NCBI RefSeq assembly: GCF_018383905.1
Contig: NZ_JAGYWA010000001.1
Span: 62,001 to 126,000 of the forward strand
Source of the DNA: Flavobacterium branchiicola
GTDB taxonomy: Bacteria > Bacteroidota > Bacteroidia > Flavobacteriales > Flavobacteriaceae
Reading direction: 5' to 3'
DNA length: 64,000 nt
Shown: piece after piece, positions 1 through 7,783 of the stretch
Layout: each line of letters opens with the position of its first letter
How positions within the stretch are numbered: the stretch's first letter is position 1
The notes under the pieces: model-generated
Databases searched by the model: none
Told to the model about the DNA's origin: nothing
Seen by the model: only the letters and a program-made list of their open reading frames with translations
Program-made: the position numbers and the translations under genes

Positions 1-1089
1 GTAACGACCTACTTCACCTAAGTTGTAACGTTGGTCAGAGAAGAACAATTTATCTATAATACCACGAGCAGTTTCCTCATCAGGCGGTTCAGCGTTACGC
101 AACTGACGGTAAATGTGCTCTACAGCTTCTTTTTCAGAGTTAGTTGGATCTTTTTGTAACGTGTTGTGGATAATAGCATAATCTGCTTGATTATTATCTT
201 CTTTGTGTAACAAAATAGATTTTACGTTAGAATCGATGATCTCTTCAACATTATCTTTGTCGATAATAGTGTCACGATCAAGGATGATTTCGTTACGTTC
301 GATAGAAACTACCTCTCCAGTATCTTCATCTACGAAATCCTCATGCCATGTATTCAATACACGCGCAGCAAGTCTTCTTCCAATATATTTCTTAATACCA
401 GTTTTAGAAACTTTAATTTCTTCAGCAAGGTCGAAAATTTCAAGGATATCCTTATCTCTTTCGAATCCGATAGCACGGAATAAAGTTGTAACAGGTAATT
501 TTTTCTTTCTATCGATATACGCGTACATAACGCTGTTGATATCTGTAGAAAATTCTATCCAAGAACCTTTAAAAGGAATTACTCTGGCAGAATAAAGTTT
601 AGTTCCATTTGCGTGGAATGATTGTCCAAAGAAAACCCCTGGAGAACGGTGTAATTGAGATACTACAACACGCTCGGCACCATTGATTACAAAAGTACCA
701 CTTGGAGTCATGTAAGGAATTGTTCCAAGATAAACATCTTGTACAATTGTTTCAAAATCTTCGTGTTCTGGATCTGTACAGTATAGTTTTAACCTAGCTT
801 TTAAAGGCACACTATAAGTAAGACCTCTCTCTATACATTCTTGAATTGTATAACGTGGCGGATCAACAAAATAATCTAGGAATTCCAATACGAAGTTATT
901 TCTCGTATCTGTAATTGGGAAGTTTTCCATGAAGGTATTGTATAACCCTTCGTTGCCTCTTTCGTCTGATTTCGTTTCCAATTGGAAGAAATCTTTAAAA
1001 GATTTAACCTGAACATCCAAGAAATCCGGATAGTCAGGAATATTTTTTGTAGAGGCAAAATTCAATCTTTCAGTCTGATTTGTTATCAT
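1..1089 (-). CDS. rpoB: RNA polymerase beta subunit, N-terminal part (cut by window edge)
   Basis: This is the first 363 codons of the beta subunit of DNA-dependent RNA polymerase; the reading frame is open to the window edge. The translation starts [13 protein letters not shown] and continues with the conserved beta-subunit lobe segments, including [15 protein letters not shown] and a following region rich in acidic residues (about residues 290-330). The ATG at 1089 is chosen because it begins the conserved N-terminus and is preceded only by AT-rich DNA. The gene lies downstream of rplL on the same strand, the conserved rplKAJL-rpoBC order. Only the 5' third is visible, so the rifampicin-binding region cannot be checked. 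Confidence 0.98.
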   Translation of the reverse strand, partial: MITNQTERLNFASTKNIPDYPDFLDVQVKSFKDFFQLETKSDERGNEGLYNTFMENFPITDTRNNFVLEFLDYFVDPPRYTIQECIERGLTYSVPLKARLKLYCTDPEHEDFETIVQDVYLGTIPYMTPSGTFVINGAERVVVSQLHRSPGVFFGQSFHANGTKLYSARVIPFKGSWIEFSTDINSVMYAYIDRKKKLPVTTLFRAIGFERDKDILEIFDLAEEIKVSKTGIKKYIGRRLAARVLNTWHEDFVDEDTGEVVSIERNEIILDRDTIIDKDNVEEIIDSNVKSILLHKEDNNQADYAIIHNTLQKDPTNSEKEAVEHIYRQLRNAEPPDEETARGIIDKLFFSDQRYNLGEVGRY

Positions 1090-1297
1090 CAATGGACAAA
1101 ATTTTGATTAAAAAAAAGTAATTTTTTTTGTGTAAAAACACACTGCGTAGTTTATACTTTCTTTTTAAAACCAATACATCTTTAAAAATAAACCAAGAAT
1201 TCAGTTCAATTTTTTTTCTTCGTATTGATCAAAAACTTTTTCGTATTTTAAACTAATTTGATAATAAAATTTAATGTATTTTATTATACGAAAAATG

Positions 1298-1332
1298 GTT
1301 TAGGCCTTTGAGTGTTAACTCAGGACCTAAAC
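1298..1332 (-). promoter_or_regulatory. Hairpin between rplL and rpoB
   Basis: Seven-base arms (1298-1304 and 1326-1332) are perfectly complementary, and inner bases can extend the stem with bulges. It lies in the 266-base gap between the rplL stop and the rpoB start. On the minus strand it is followed by only a short run of T, so it may be a weak attenuator or an RNA processing site rather than a full terminator. In Escherichia coli an attenuator and RNase III site lies at the same place in the operon; equivalence here is an inference from position. Confidence 0.5.
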
Positions 1333-1355
1333 CTAGTTCTTAAAACCGAGTTGAA

Positions 1356-1727
1356 TTATTTTAATTCAACTACAGCTCCAGCTTCTTCTAATGATTTTTT
1401 AAGACCTTCAGCCTCTTCTTTAGAAACACCTTCTTTAACGTTGCTTGGAGCTCCGTCAACTACATCTTTAGCTTCTTTCAAACCTAAACCTGTAAGTTCT
1501 TTTACTAATTTCACAACTGCTAATTTAGAAGCACCAGCTTCTTTTAATACAACTGTAAATTCAGTTTGTGCTTCTTCAGCAGCACCTTCTCCACCACCAG
1601 CAGCAACTACTACAGCTGCAGCAGCAGGCTCGATACCATACTCGTCTTTTAATATTGTTGCTAATTCGTTAACTTCTTTAACTGTTAAGTTAACTAATTG
1701 TTCTGCGAATTGTTTCAAATCTGCCAT
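1356..1727 (-). CDS. rplL: 50S ribosomal protein L7/L12
   Basis: This is the 123-residue stalk protein of the large ribosomal subunit, which recruits translation GTPases. The N-terminal dimerisation segment (residues 1-30) is followed by an alanine- and glycine-rich hinge (about 34-50) and the conserved C-terminal domain with [15 protein letters not shown] and a terminal [10 protein letters not shown]. Length and order match the family. It sits between rplJ and rpoB. The repetitive GCA/GCT and CTT/TTC codons of the hinge create long open frames on the opposite strand, which are artefacts. Confidence 0.98.
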   Translation of the reverse strand: MADLKQFAEQLVNLTVKEVNELATILKDEYGIEPAAAAVVVAAGGGEGAAEEAQTEFTVVLKEAGASKLAVVKLVKELTGLGLKEAKDVVDGAPSNVKEGVSKEEAEGLKKSLEEAGAVVELK

Positions 1728-1816
1728 TTTTTCTATCGTTTAAAATGATTTGTAAAATTATATTTTGTTTATTGTGCGCTATTTAAGCAACAAGGAAATA
1801 TTCCCTGCTTGAATTA

Positions 1817-2320
1817 TTATGCTTCAGCTTCTTCTTCGCTACCAGCGAATTTGTTTTGTAAAGCAGAAATAATTCTTTGTGCTGGAGATTGTAATAATCC
1901 AATAAGTTCTCCAAGAAGTTCTTCTTTAGATTTAATAGTTGCTAATGCATCTAATTGATTATCTCCAATATAAATTTCATTGTTAATGAAAGCACCTTTT
2001 AAAACTGGTTTATCAGATTTCTTACGGAAATCTTTGATGATTTTTCCAGGAGCATTAGCTACATCAGAAATGAAGATAGCACTATTACCTGTCAAAACTG
2101 AAGGTAAATCACCATAATCAGTAGAAGAAGCTTCCATTGCTTTTGCAAGCAAAGTGTTCTTTACAACTTCTAATTTGATACCTGCTTTAAAACAAGCTCT
2201 ACGTAAGTTTGAAGTCGTTTCTGCGTTTAATCCAGAAATATCCGATACATAAATAATATTTGTACCAGCTAACTGCGCAGTTAAATTTTCAATCGCGATT
2301 GATTTTTCTTCTCTAGTCAT
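1817..2320 (-). CDS. rplJ: 50S ribosomal protein L10
   Basis: This 167-residue protein anchors L7/L12 dimers to the ribosomal stalk base. The N-terminus (MTREEKSIAIENLTAQLAG) and the segment RRACFKAGIKLEVVKNTLL are typical of L10, and the acidic C-terminal tail (GSEEEAEA) follows the helix that binds L7/L12. It is separated from rplL by 89 bases and from rplA by 22 bases, consistent with co-transcription. In other bacteria L10 with L7/L12 binds its own mRNA leader to repress translation; I did not model such a site here. Confidence 0.98.
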   Translation of the reverse strand: MTREEKSIAIENLTAQLAGTNIIYVSDISGLNAETTSNLRRACFKAGIKLEVVKNTLLAKAMEASSTDYGDLPSVLTGNSAIFISDVANAPGKIIKDFRKKSDKPVLKGAFINNEIYIGDNQLDALATIKSKEELLGELIGLLQSPAQRIISALQNKFAGSEEEAEA

Positions 2321-2342
2321 ACTAAAAATTTTTAACTACCAA

Positions 2343-3032
2343 TTATACTGCTTTTGGATCCAATGCAATAGCTGGACTCATAGTGCTAGTTAAGTGAATA
2401 CCTTTAATGTAAGTACCTTTAGCAGCAGTTGGTTTAAGTTTTATTAATGTTTGAATAATTTCGTGTGCGTTGTCAACAATTTGCTCAGCTCCAAAAGAAA
2501 CTTTACCAATTCCTGCGTGAACGATACCAGTTTTATCAACTTTAAAGTCAATTTTACCAGCTTTAACCTCTTGAACAGCTTTTGCAACATCCATAGTTAC
2601 AGTACCTGTTTTAGGGTTTGGCATTAAACCTCTAGGTCCTAAAATACGACCTAATGGACCTAATTTACCCATAACAGCTGGCATAGTGATGATTACATCA
2701 ACATCTGTCCAACCATCTTTAATTTTTTGTAAATAGTCATCAAGACCAACATAGTCTGCACCAGCTTCTTTAGCTTCCGCTTCTTTATCTGGAGTAACTA
2801 ATGCTAATACTTTAACATCTTTACCTGTTCCGTGAGGTAATGTAACTACACCTCTAACCATTTGATTCGCTTTTCTTGGATCTACACCCAAACGAACTGC
2901 GATATCAACAGACTCATCAAATTTTGCTGAAGCAACAACTTTCAATAATGCCGCAGCATCTTTTAGAGAGTATAATTTGTTCTTTTCAATTTTTGAAGCA
3001 GCCTCTTTTTGCTTTTTTGTTAATTTTGCCAT
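2343..3032 (-). CDS. rplA: 50S ribosomal protein L1
   Basis: This 229-residue protein builds the L1 stalk of the large subunit near the E site. The signature segment [21 protein letters not shown] lies near residues 123-144, followed by [18 protein letters not shown]. The full family length is present. It is preceded by rplK (13-base gap) and followed by rplJ in the usual order. L1 is a translational repressor of the L11 operon in several bacteria; no binding structure was identified from the sequence here. Confidence 0.98.
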   Translation of the reverse strand: MAKLTKKQKEAASKIEKNKLYSLKDAAALLKVVASAKFDESVDIAVRLGVDPRKANQMVRGVVTLPHGTGKDVKVLALVTPDKEAEAKEAGADYVGLDDYLQKIKDGWTDVDVIITMPAVMGKLGPLGRILGPRGLMPNPKTGTVTMDVAKAVQEVKAGKIDFKVDKTGIVHAGIGKVSFGAEQIVDNAHEIIQTLIKLKPTAAKGTYIKGIHLTSTMSPAIALDPKAV

Positions 3033-3045
3033 GTCTTTTTCTTAA

Positions 3046-3483
3046 TTAAAAAGGAGCATCTCCTGATACAGTTATACCCATAGATCTAGCTGTTCCAGCA
3101 ACCATACTCATTGCTTTTTCTACTGTAAAAGCATTTAAGTCAGGCATTTTGTCTTCAGCAATAGCTCTAATTTGTTCCCAAGTAACACTAGCTACTTTTT
3201 TACGATTAGGCTCACCAGAACCAGATTTTAGCTTTGCAGCTTCCATTAACTGAACCGCTGCTGGAGGAGTCTTAACGACAAAATCAAATGATTTGTCTTT
3301 ATACACAGTGATTTGCACTGGGCAAATTTTGCCAGGTTTATCCTGAGTTCTAGCATTAAATTGCTTACAGAACTCCATGATGTTTACCCCAGCAGCTCCT
3401 AAAGCAGGTCCAACCGGTGGCGACGGGTTCGCAGCACCTCCCTTAACTTGTAGTTTAACTACCTTACTAATTTCTTTAGCCAT
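3046..3483 (-). CDS. rplK: 50S ribosomal protein L11
   Basis: This 145-residue protein binds the GTPase-associated centre of 23S rRNA. The start is set at the ATG at 3483, which begins [16 protein letters not shown]; an in-frame upstream start at 3510 would add nine residues absent from the family. The proline-rich segment [20 protein letters not shown] and the C-terminal RNA-binding domain ending in [10 protein letters not shown] are intact. It is the first gene of the rplKAJL cluster and lies 67 bases downstream of nusG. Confidence 0.98.
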   Translation of the reverse strand: MAKEISKVVKLQVKGGAANPSPPVGPALGAAGVNIMEFCKQFNARTQDKPGKICPVQITVYKDKSFDFVVKTPPAAVQLMEAAKLKSGSGEPNRKKVASVTWEQIRAIAEDKMPDLNAFTVEKAMSMVAGTARSMGITVSGDAPF

Positions 3484-3550
3484 TTTTAAAAAATTTAACA
3501 CTGTAATCAATGGAAGCGATTACAATGGATATTATATATGTAACAAAAAA

Positions 3551-4102
3551 TTATACTTTTTCAACTTGCATAAAACTTAATTCTAATGGAGTCTTTCTTC
3601 CGAAAATTTTCACCATTACTTCAAGTTTACGCTTTTCTTCATTTATTTTCTCAACCGTTCCGTTAAATCCGTTGAAAGGACCATCGATCACTTTAACAGT
3701 TTCACCTAAGTTGAATGGAATAGCACGAGTATCTGTATTAACAGCCAACTCATCTACTTTTCCTAGCATGCGATTTACTTCCGACAATCTCAAAGGAACA
3801 GGTTCTCCTCCTTTAATCTCACCTAAAAATCCAATCACACTTGTAATAGATTTAATAATATGAGGTATCTCACCAACCAAGTTAGCTTCGATCATTACAT
3901 ATCCAGGAAAATAAACTTTATCCTTAGACATTTTTTTCCCTTCTTTTACAGTTACTACTTTTTCTGTAGGAACTAATACCTGGGAAACATAATCCTCCAT
4001 ACCCAATCTGGCAATTTCAGTTTCGATATAAGCTTTCACTTTATTCTCTTGACCGCTTACTGCTCTAACTACATACCATTTTTTCACATTATTATCTGCC
4101 AT
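3551..4102 (-). CDS. nusG: Transcription termination/antitermination factor NusG
   Basis: This 183-residue protein couples RNA polymerase to Rho or the ribosome. The NGN domain occupies about residues 5-110, starting KKWYVVRAVSGQENKVK, and a KOW domain near residues 125-160 contains VKVIDGPFNGFNGTVEKI. I chose the ATG at 4102; a GTG one codon earlier is possible but adds nothing. It follows secE by 10 bases and precedes rplK, as in most bacteria. Confidence 0.97.
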   Translation of the reverse strand: MADNNVKKWYVVRAVSGQENKVKAYIETEIARLGMEDYVSQVLVPTEKVVTVKEGKKMSKDKVYFPGYVMIEANLVGEIPHIIKSITSVIGFLGEIKGGEPVPLRLSEVNRMLGKVDELAVNTDTRAIPFNLGETVKVIDGPFNGFNGTVEKINEEKRKLEVMVKIFGRKTPLELSFMQVEKV

Positions 4103-4112
4103 CACAAAAAAA

Positions 4113-4310
4113 TTATCCTTTTAACCAGTTAAAAAATCCAGCCAAAGCTTTTGCAAAAAATTCGTCTACTCCCCATGTTGCCAAAGCGAAAAGAATCGAA
4201 AATACAGCCACAACAATTGTCAATTTTTGAACCTCAGCCCAAACAGGCCAAGTAACATTAGACTTTAACTCTCCGAAAGCCTCTGATAAATAATTCGTAA
4301 CTTTTGTCAT
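4113..4310 (-). CDS. secE: Preprotein translocase subunit SecE
   Basis: This 65-residue inner-membrane protein stabilises the SecYEG channel. It has a short cytoplasmic amphipathic segment (YLSEAFGELKSNVTWPVWAEV) containing the conserved TWP motif, and a single membrane helix near residues 30-55. It is the short, one-helix form common outside enterobacteria. The gene lies between tRNA-Trp and nusG. Confidence 0.95.
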   Translation of the reverse strand: MTKVTNYLSEAFGELKSNVTWPVWAEVQKLTIVVAVFSILFALATWGVDEFFAKALAGFFNWLKG

Positions 4311-4328
4311 TTGATATATTTTTTATTG

Positions 4329-4399
4329 CACGGGCGGAGGGATTCGAACCCCCATCAACGGTTTTGGAGACCGCTATTCTACCCTTGAACTACGCCCGT
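4329..4399 (-). tRNA. trnW: tRNA-Trp (anticodon CCA)
   Basis: A full cloverleaf can be drawn on the minus strand. The seven-base acceptor stem pairs 4393-4399 with 4330-4336, the T loop carries GGTTCGAATCC, and the anticodon loop reads CTCCAAA with CCA in the centre. The 3' CCA is not encoded. It lies between tuf and secE, a conserved location in many bacteria. Confidence 0.96.
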
Positions 4400-4402
4400 A
4401 AT

Positions 4403-4442
4403 TAAAGCCAGTGACTTCAGTTAAGAAAATCCACTGGCTTTT
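4403..4442 (-). terminator. Hairpin between tuf and tRNA-Trp
   Basis: Arms at 4403-4413 and 4432-4442 are perfectly complementary over at least ten base pairs, 16 bases after the tuf stop. On the minus strand the stem is followed by only a short TTT before the tRNA begins. This may act as a leaky terminator or an RNA processing structure that separates tuf mRNA from the tRNA-Trp-secE-nusG transcript. Confidence 0.6.
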
Positions 4443-4457
4443 ATAGTTTTTATAGGA

Positions 4458-5645
4458 TTAACCTACGATTTCAGTTACCTGACCTGCACCTACAGTTCTA
4501 CCACCTTCACGGATAGCGAAACGTAAACCTACGCTCATTGCGATTGGGCTTAATAAAGCAACATTGATAGTCAAGTTATCTCCTGGCATTACCATCTCTA
4601 CTCCTTCTGGTAAAGTAATAACTCCTGTTACGTCAGTTGTACGTACGTAGAACTGTGGACGGTAGTTATTGTGGAATGGAGTATGACGTCCACCTTCTTC
4701 TTTTTTCAAGATATAAACCTCAGCTTTGAAAGTAGCGTGTGGTTTTACTGATCCTGGCTTAATGATAACCATTCCTCTTTTGATAGATTCTTTATCAATA
4801 CCTCTTAACAATAAACCTACGTTATCTCCAGCTTCACCTCTATCAAGGATTTTACGGAACATCTCAACTCCTGTAATAGTAGAAGTTAATTTATCAGCTC
4901 CCATACCAATGATTTCAACTGGATCTCCTGTATTAGCAATACCTGTTTCGATACGACCTGTAGCAACAGTTCCACGACCAGTAATTGTAAATACGTCTTC
5001 AACCGGCATCAAGAATGGCTTAGCTACGTCACGCACTGGCTCTTCGATCCAAGCATCAACAGCTTCCATTAATTCAATGATTTTTGGTACCCAAGCAGGA
5101 TCATTATTCAATCCTCCTAAAGCAGAACCTTGAACTACAGGACCATTATCTCCATCATATTCGTAGAAAGATAATAAATCTCTAATTTCCATTTCAACAA
5201 GCTCTAACAATTCAGCATCGTCAACCATATCCACTTTGTTCATGAAAACAACGATTCTTGGAATACCAACCTGACGACCTAAAAGGATGTGCTCACGAGT
5301 TTGTGGCATTGGACCATCTGTAGCAGCAACTACTAAGATAGCTCCGTCCATTTGAGCAGCACCAGTAACCATGTTCTTTACGTAATCCGCGTGACCTGGA
5401 CAGTCAACGTGAGCGTAGTGACGGTTAGCAGTTTCGTACTCTACGTGTGATGTATTAATAGTAATACCTCTTTCTTTCTCCTCTGGAGCGTTATCGATTT
5501 GATCAAACGATTTTGCTTGACAGTAACCAGCATCAGACAATACTTTTGTAATTGCAGCAGTTAATGTAGTTTTTCCGTGATCCACGTGTCCAATTGTACC
5601 TATGTTTAAGTGCGGTTTGGAACGATTAAAATTCTCCTTTGCCAT
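4458..5645 (-). CDS. tuf: Translation elongation factor Tu
   Basis: This 395-residue GTPase delivers aminoacyl-tRNA to the ribosome. The P-loop GHVDHGKT spans residues 19-26, the G3 motif DCPGH is near 80-84, and the G4 motif NKVD near 135-138. Domains 2 and 3 follow, ending in [15 protein letters not shown]. Length and motifs are normal. It lies downstream of tRNA-Thr/Tyr/Thr on the same strand, matching the tRNA-tufB arrangement known from enterobacteria. Confidence 0.99.
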   Translation of the reverse strand: MAKENFNRSKPHLNIGTIGHVDHGKTTLTAAITKVLSDAGYCQAKSFDQIDNAPEEKERGITINTSHVEYETANRHYAHVDCPGHADYVKNMVTGAAQMDGAILVVAATDGPMPQTREHILLGRQVGIPRIVVFMNKVDMVDDAELLELVEMEIRDLLSFYEYDGDNGPVVQGSALGGLNNDPAWVPKIIELMEAVDAWIEEPVRDVAKPFLMPVEDVFTITGRGTVATGRIETGIANTGDPVEIIGMGADKLTSTITGVEMFRKILDRGEAGDNVGLLLRGIDKESIKRGMVIIKPGSVKPHATFKAEVYILKKEEGGRHTPFHNNYRPQFYVRTTDVTGVITLPEGVEMVMPGDNLTINVALLSPIAMSVGLRFAIREGGRTVGAGQVTEIVG

Positions 5646-5700
5646 TTTACTTAATTTTTAATCTTAGTTATATATTAATTTTCAATTTCCTACTTACTTG

Positions 5701-5772
5701 AGCCAATGTCGGGAATTGAACCCGAGACCTCTTCCTTACCAAGGAAGCACTCTACCCCTGAGCTACACCGGC
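5701..5772 (-). tRNA. trnT: tRNA-Thr (anticodon GGU)
   Basis: A 72-base cloverleaf on the minus strand: the acceptor stem pairs 5766-5772 with 5702-5708 using two G-U pairs, the anticodon loop reads TTGGTAA with GGT, and the T loop holds GGTTCAATTCC. It is the tRNA nearest to tuf, 55 bases upstream of its start. CCA is not encoded. Confidence 0.95.
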
Positions 5773-5814
5773 AGAGTTTTAATTTTAGATTTCAGACTTA
5801 CGAAATCAAAATTG

Positions 5815-5895
5815 TGGGGAGAGCAGGATTCGAACCTGCGAAGTTCACACAGCAGATTTACAGTCTGCCCTCGTTGGCCGCTTGAGTATCTCCCC
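5815..5895 (-). tRNA. trnY: tRNA-Tyr (anticodon GUA)
   Basis: An 81-base class II tRNA with a long variable arm. The acceptor stem GGGGAGA (5889-5895) pairs with 5816-5822, the anticodon loop CTGTAAA contains GTA, and the T arm contains GGTTCGAATCC. It lies between the two tRNA-Thr genes. Confidence 0.95.
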
Positions 5896-5947
5896 TATTT
5901 TATCAATAATTGCATGAACAATTTCAAATCGCATTTGAAATATTTAG

Positions 5948-6021
5948 AGCCGGCGGAGGGACTCGAACCCACGACCTGCTGATTACAAATCAGCTGCTCT
6001 AGCCAACTGAGCTACGCTGGC
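5948..6021 (-). tRNA. trnT: tRNA-Thr (anticodon UGU)
   Basis: A 74-base cloverleaf: acceptor stem GCCAGCG (6015-6021) pairs with 5949-5955, the anticodon loop TTTGTAA contains TGT, and the T arm has GGTTCGAGTCC. It is the first gene of the tRNA-tuf transcript. Enterobacterial clusters at this place carry a tRNA-Gly between Tyr and the second Thr; none is present here. Confidence 0.95.
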
Positions 6022-6029
6022 AATATCAA

Positions 6030-6057
6030 TAAAAAAGTCCGCTATTTCTAACGGACT
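6030..6057 (-). terminator. Terminator for the hpf transcript, overlapping the tRNA promoter start region
   Basis: On the minus strand a six-base stem (6052-6057 with 6036-6041) and a ten-base loop are followed by six T residues. It would stop transcripts arriving from hpf. The predicted start of the tRNA promoter falls near 6052, so the new transcript would lack most of the 5' arm and escape termination. Confidence 0.65.
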
Positions 6058-6058
6058 G

Positions 6059-6088
6059 CAAATGTAGCTATTTTATCTTTTAATCAAA
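6059..6088 (-). promoter_or_regulatory. Promoter of the tRNA-Thr/Tyr/Thr-tuf unit
   Basis: Read on the minus strand, a TTTG box (6085-6088) is followed after 18 bases by TACATTTG (6059-6066). This matches the Bacteroidota sigma-ABfr consensus TTG ... TAnnTTTG with an allowed spacer. The first tRNA begins 38 bases downstream of the -7 box. Confidence 0.75.
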
Positions 6089-6111
6089 ACATTTTTTGAA
6101 AAAAATTTCAA

Positions 6112-6414
6112 TTATATATGTGCTCTTATTTTTTCTTTCCTTTTTACAAGCAAACGTTCTAACGATTCTGCCGAAAGTTCAACCGCCTCTTCAAATGTTT
6201 TACACTGCTTTTTCACCAAAAAATCATCTCCCGGAACATTAATCTTAATCTCTACTGCTTTATTCTCCTTATCACTTGTTCTCTCAACCTTTAGAAAAAC
6301 ATCAGACGAAACAACTCGATCATAATACTTTTCTAATTTACCCATTCTTTCCTGGATAAAATCCACCAATTTTCGGTCAACAGTAAAGTTAACTGCATGA
6401 ACATCTACCTTCAT
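6112..6414 (-). CDS. hpf: Ribosome hibernation promoting factor (HPF/RaiA family)
   Basis: This 100-residue protein belongs to the HPF/RaiA family, which binds the decoding centre of idle ribosomes. The start MKVDVHAVNFTVDRKLVDF at 6414 is chosen over an upstream in-frame start at 6438 because it begins the conserved beta strand. It is the short form, without the dimerising C-terminal domain of long HPF; the C-terminus LVKRKEKIRAHI is basic. It follows the xerC-like gene by 35 bases and is probably co-transcribed with it. Confidence 0.92.
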   Translation of the reverse strand: MKVDVHAVNFTVDRKLVDFIQERMGKLEKYYDRVVSSDVFLKVERTSDKENKAVEIKINVPGDDFLVKKQCKTFEEAVELSAESLERLLVKRKEKIRAHI

Positions 6415-6449
6415 AATACTAATTTTAGGGTTAAACATTTCAGAAACTA

Positions 6450-7343
6450 TTATTTGTTTCGAGGATGCGCATCACCATATACTTTCTTAAGCTCCGCTAA
6501 ACTATTATGAGTATAAACTTGCGTAGAAGCCAAACTCGAATGCCCTAATAATTCCTTAACTGAATTTAAATCTGCTCCGTTATTTAATAAATGAGTCGCA
6601 AAAGTATGCCGAAGCACATGAGGACTTTTTTTTACCTTTTCAGAGACCCTACTAAAGTAAGAATTTATTAATCGATACACAAAAGATTCACTCATTTTTA
6701 AACCTTTTTTCGAAATAAAAAAATAATCATCATCAACTATATTTTCAATCAAAGCACGTTCTTCTAAATAAACTTTAAACTGATCAATAATAACAGGCAA
6801 AACCGGAACTATACGCTCCTTATTTCTTTTACCCAAAATCTTAACCACATTTGAAGACATATCAACATTATAAATCATCAAATGAATCAACTCTGCCCGA
6901 CGCATTCCGGTGGTATAAAAAAGATCTACAATCAACTTATCCCGAATTTCCTCAAAACCAACAGGAGAATTCACTTCCTTCATTAAATCCGTTAATTCTT
7001 TTTCAGAAAACGGAATCTGAACAATTTTAGGAGTCTTTAACGCCTTATACTTCAACATAGGACTAATCTCTATTTGTTTCGTTTTAAGAAGAAATTTATA
7101 AAAAGACTTCAAGGAAGCCATTTTTCTATTAACAGAAACATTAGAAATATTTTGATCTACCAAAGAAACAATCCAACTTCTAATCTGACCATAACTCACT
7201 TTCTCCACATTATCCTGCTCAAAATGCATTTTATTAAACTCCTCAAAGAACTCAATATCATTCAAATAAGCAGAAACGGTATGATCAGAGTATTTTTTCT
7301 CTAATTGAAGATAATCTCGAAAAGCATCTTTATTTGATTTCAT
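6450..7343 (-). CDS. xerC: Tyrosine recombinase, XerC/XerD type
   Basis: This 297-residue site-specific recombinase is predicted to resolve chromosome dimers. An N-terminal SAM-like DNA-binding domain (about 1-95) precedes the catalytic domain. Visible active-site residues are R148 (TTGMRRAEL), K172, H242 and R245 (HVLRHTFATH), H268 (LLGHSS) and the nucleophile Y277 (TQVYTH). The length and the absence of phage genes nearby fit a housekeeping Xer protein. A second Xer partner is not in the window, so XerC versus XerD is a guess. It lies between rpsU and hpf. Confidence 0.88.
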   Translation of the reverse strand: MKSNKDAFRDYLQLEKKYSDHTVSAYLNDIEFFEEFNKMHFEQDNVEKVSYGQIRSWIVSLVDQNISNVSVNRKMASLKSFYKFLLKTKQIEISPMLKYKALKTPKIVQIPFSEKELTDLMKEVNSPVGFEEIRDKLIVDLFYTTGMRRAELIHLMIYNVDMSSNVVKILGKRNKERIVPVLPVIIDQFKVYLEERALIENIVDDDYFFISKKGLKMSESFVYRLINSYFSRVSEKVKKSPHVLRHTFATHLLNNGADLNSVKELLGHSSLASTQVYTHNSLAELKKVYGDAHPRNK

Positions 7344-7401
7344 CAGAACCTATATTATATACCACAACAAACGAAAAACTTTCTACCTCAAAATTAAGCA
7401 T

Positions 7402-7441
7402 AAAAAAAACCGTTAGCATCAAAATATTGATTACTAACGGT
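7402..7441 (-). terminator. Rho-independent terminator after rpsU
   Basis: An eight-base stem (7434-7441 with 7409-7416) and 17-base loop are followed on the minus strand by a run of eight T (7402-7409). It lies 23 bases after the rpsU stop codon. Confidence 0.85.
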
Positions 7442-7464
7442 ATTTATTTTTAAAAAGCTTTATA

Positions 7465-7659
7465 TTAACTTTCTAGACTATCTCTCAAGCCTTGGATGTA
7501 AGCAGCTTTTTGAATTTGAGCTCTTTTGATAACAGAAGGCTTAATAAAAGCAGTACGCGCTCTTAATTGACGAACAGTTCCTGTTTTATCAAATTTTCTT
7601 TTATAGCGCTTTAATGCTCTATCGATATTTTCTCCGTCTTTAATTGGTATAATTAACAT
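7465..7659 (-). CDS. rpsU: 30S ribosomal protein bS21
   Basis: This 64-residue basic protein is ribosomal protein bS21, with the typical N-terminus MLIIPIKDGENIDRALKRYK and the segment FDKTGTVRQLRAR. In Bacteroidota ribosomes bS21 with bS18 and bS6 hides the 3' end of 16S rRNA, which explains the lack of Shine-Dalgarno use in these bacteria. Its own mRNA carries a perfect Shine-Dalgarno (7668-7675), which suggests autoregulation. It is transcribed alone, with a promoter-like box upstream and a terminator downstream. Confidence 0.96.
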   Translation of the reverse strand: MLIIPIKDGENIDRALKRYKRKFDKTGTVRQLRARTAFIKPSVIKRAQIQKAAYIQGLRDSLES

Positions 7660-7667
7660 AATATAGA

Positions 7668-7675
7668 CACCTCCT
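7668..7675 (-). promoter_or_regulatory. Perfect Shine-Dalgarno sequence of rpsU
   Basis: On the minus strand AGGAGGTG lies eight bases before the rpsU ATG and is complementary to all eight bases of the canonical anti-Shine-Dalgarno CACCUCCU. The other starts I inspected in this window have only A-rich DNA at this place. This fits translational control by free anti-Shine-Dalgarno on bS21-deficient ribosomes. Confidence 0.9.
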
Positions 7676-7688
7676 CTCGTTAAGGCTG

Positions 7689-7696
7689 CAAAAGTA
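7689..7696 (-). promoter_or_regulatory. Candidate -7 box of rpsU
   Basis: TACTTTTG on the minus strand matches TAnnTTTG and lies about 30 bases upstream of the rpsU start codon. No TTG at the proper distance was seen, so only the -7 element supports it. Confidence 0.5.
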
Positions 7697-7783
7697 AATA
7701 TTAATTATTAATTATGAGTTATAAATTGTCAATTATTTTTCAAAAAAAGAAAAAAGAGTTTAAAATCTAAGAGAAACTTTACC

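Noticed and set aside
1312-1743. Long plus-strand open frame opposite rplL, rich in Ala, Thr and Ser
   Set aside because: It mirrors the alanine-rich hinge and repeated codons of rplL, which is a certain gene.
5773-5814. Possible missing tRNA-Gly between tRNA-Thr and tRNA-Tyr
   Set aside because: The 42 bases are AT-rich and cannot form a cloverleaf.
5698-5982. Open frame on the plus strand across the tRNA cluster
   Set aside because: It runs through three clear tRNA genes and has no family features.
6450-7343. XerC-like recombinase near tRNA genes as sign of an integrated element
   Set aside because: No att repeats, phage or transfer genes are seen, and neighbours are core genes. A housekeeping Xer role fits better.
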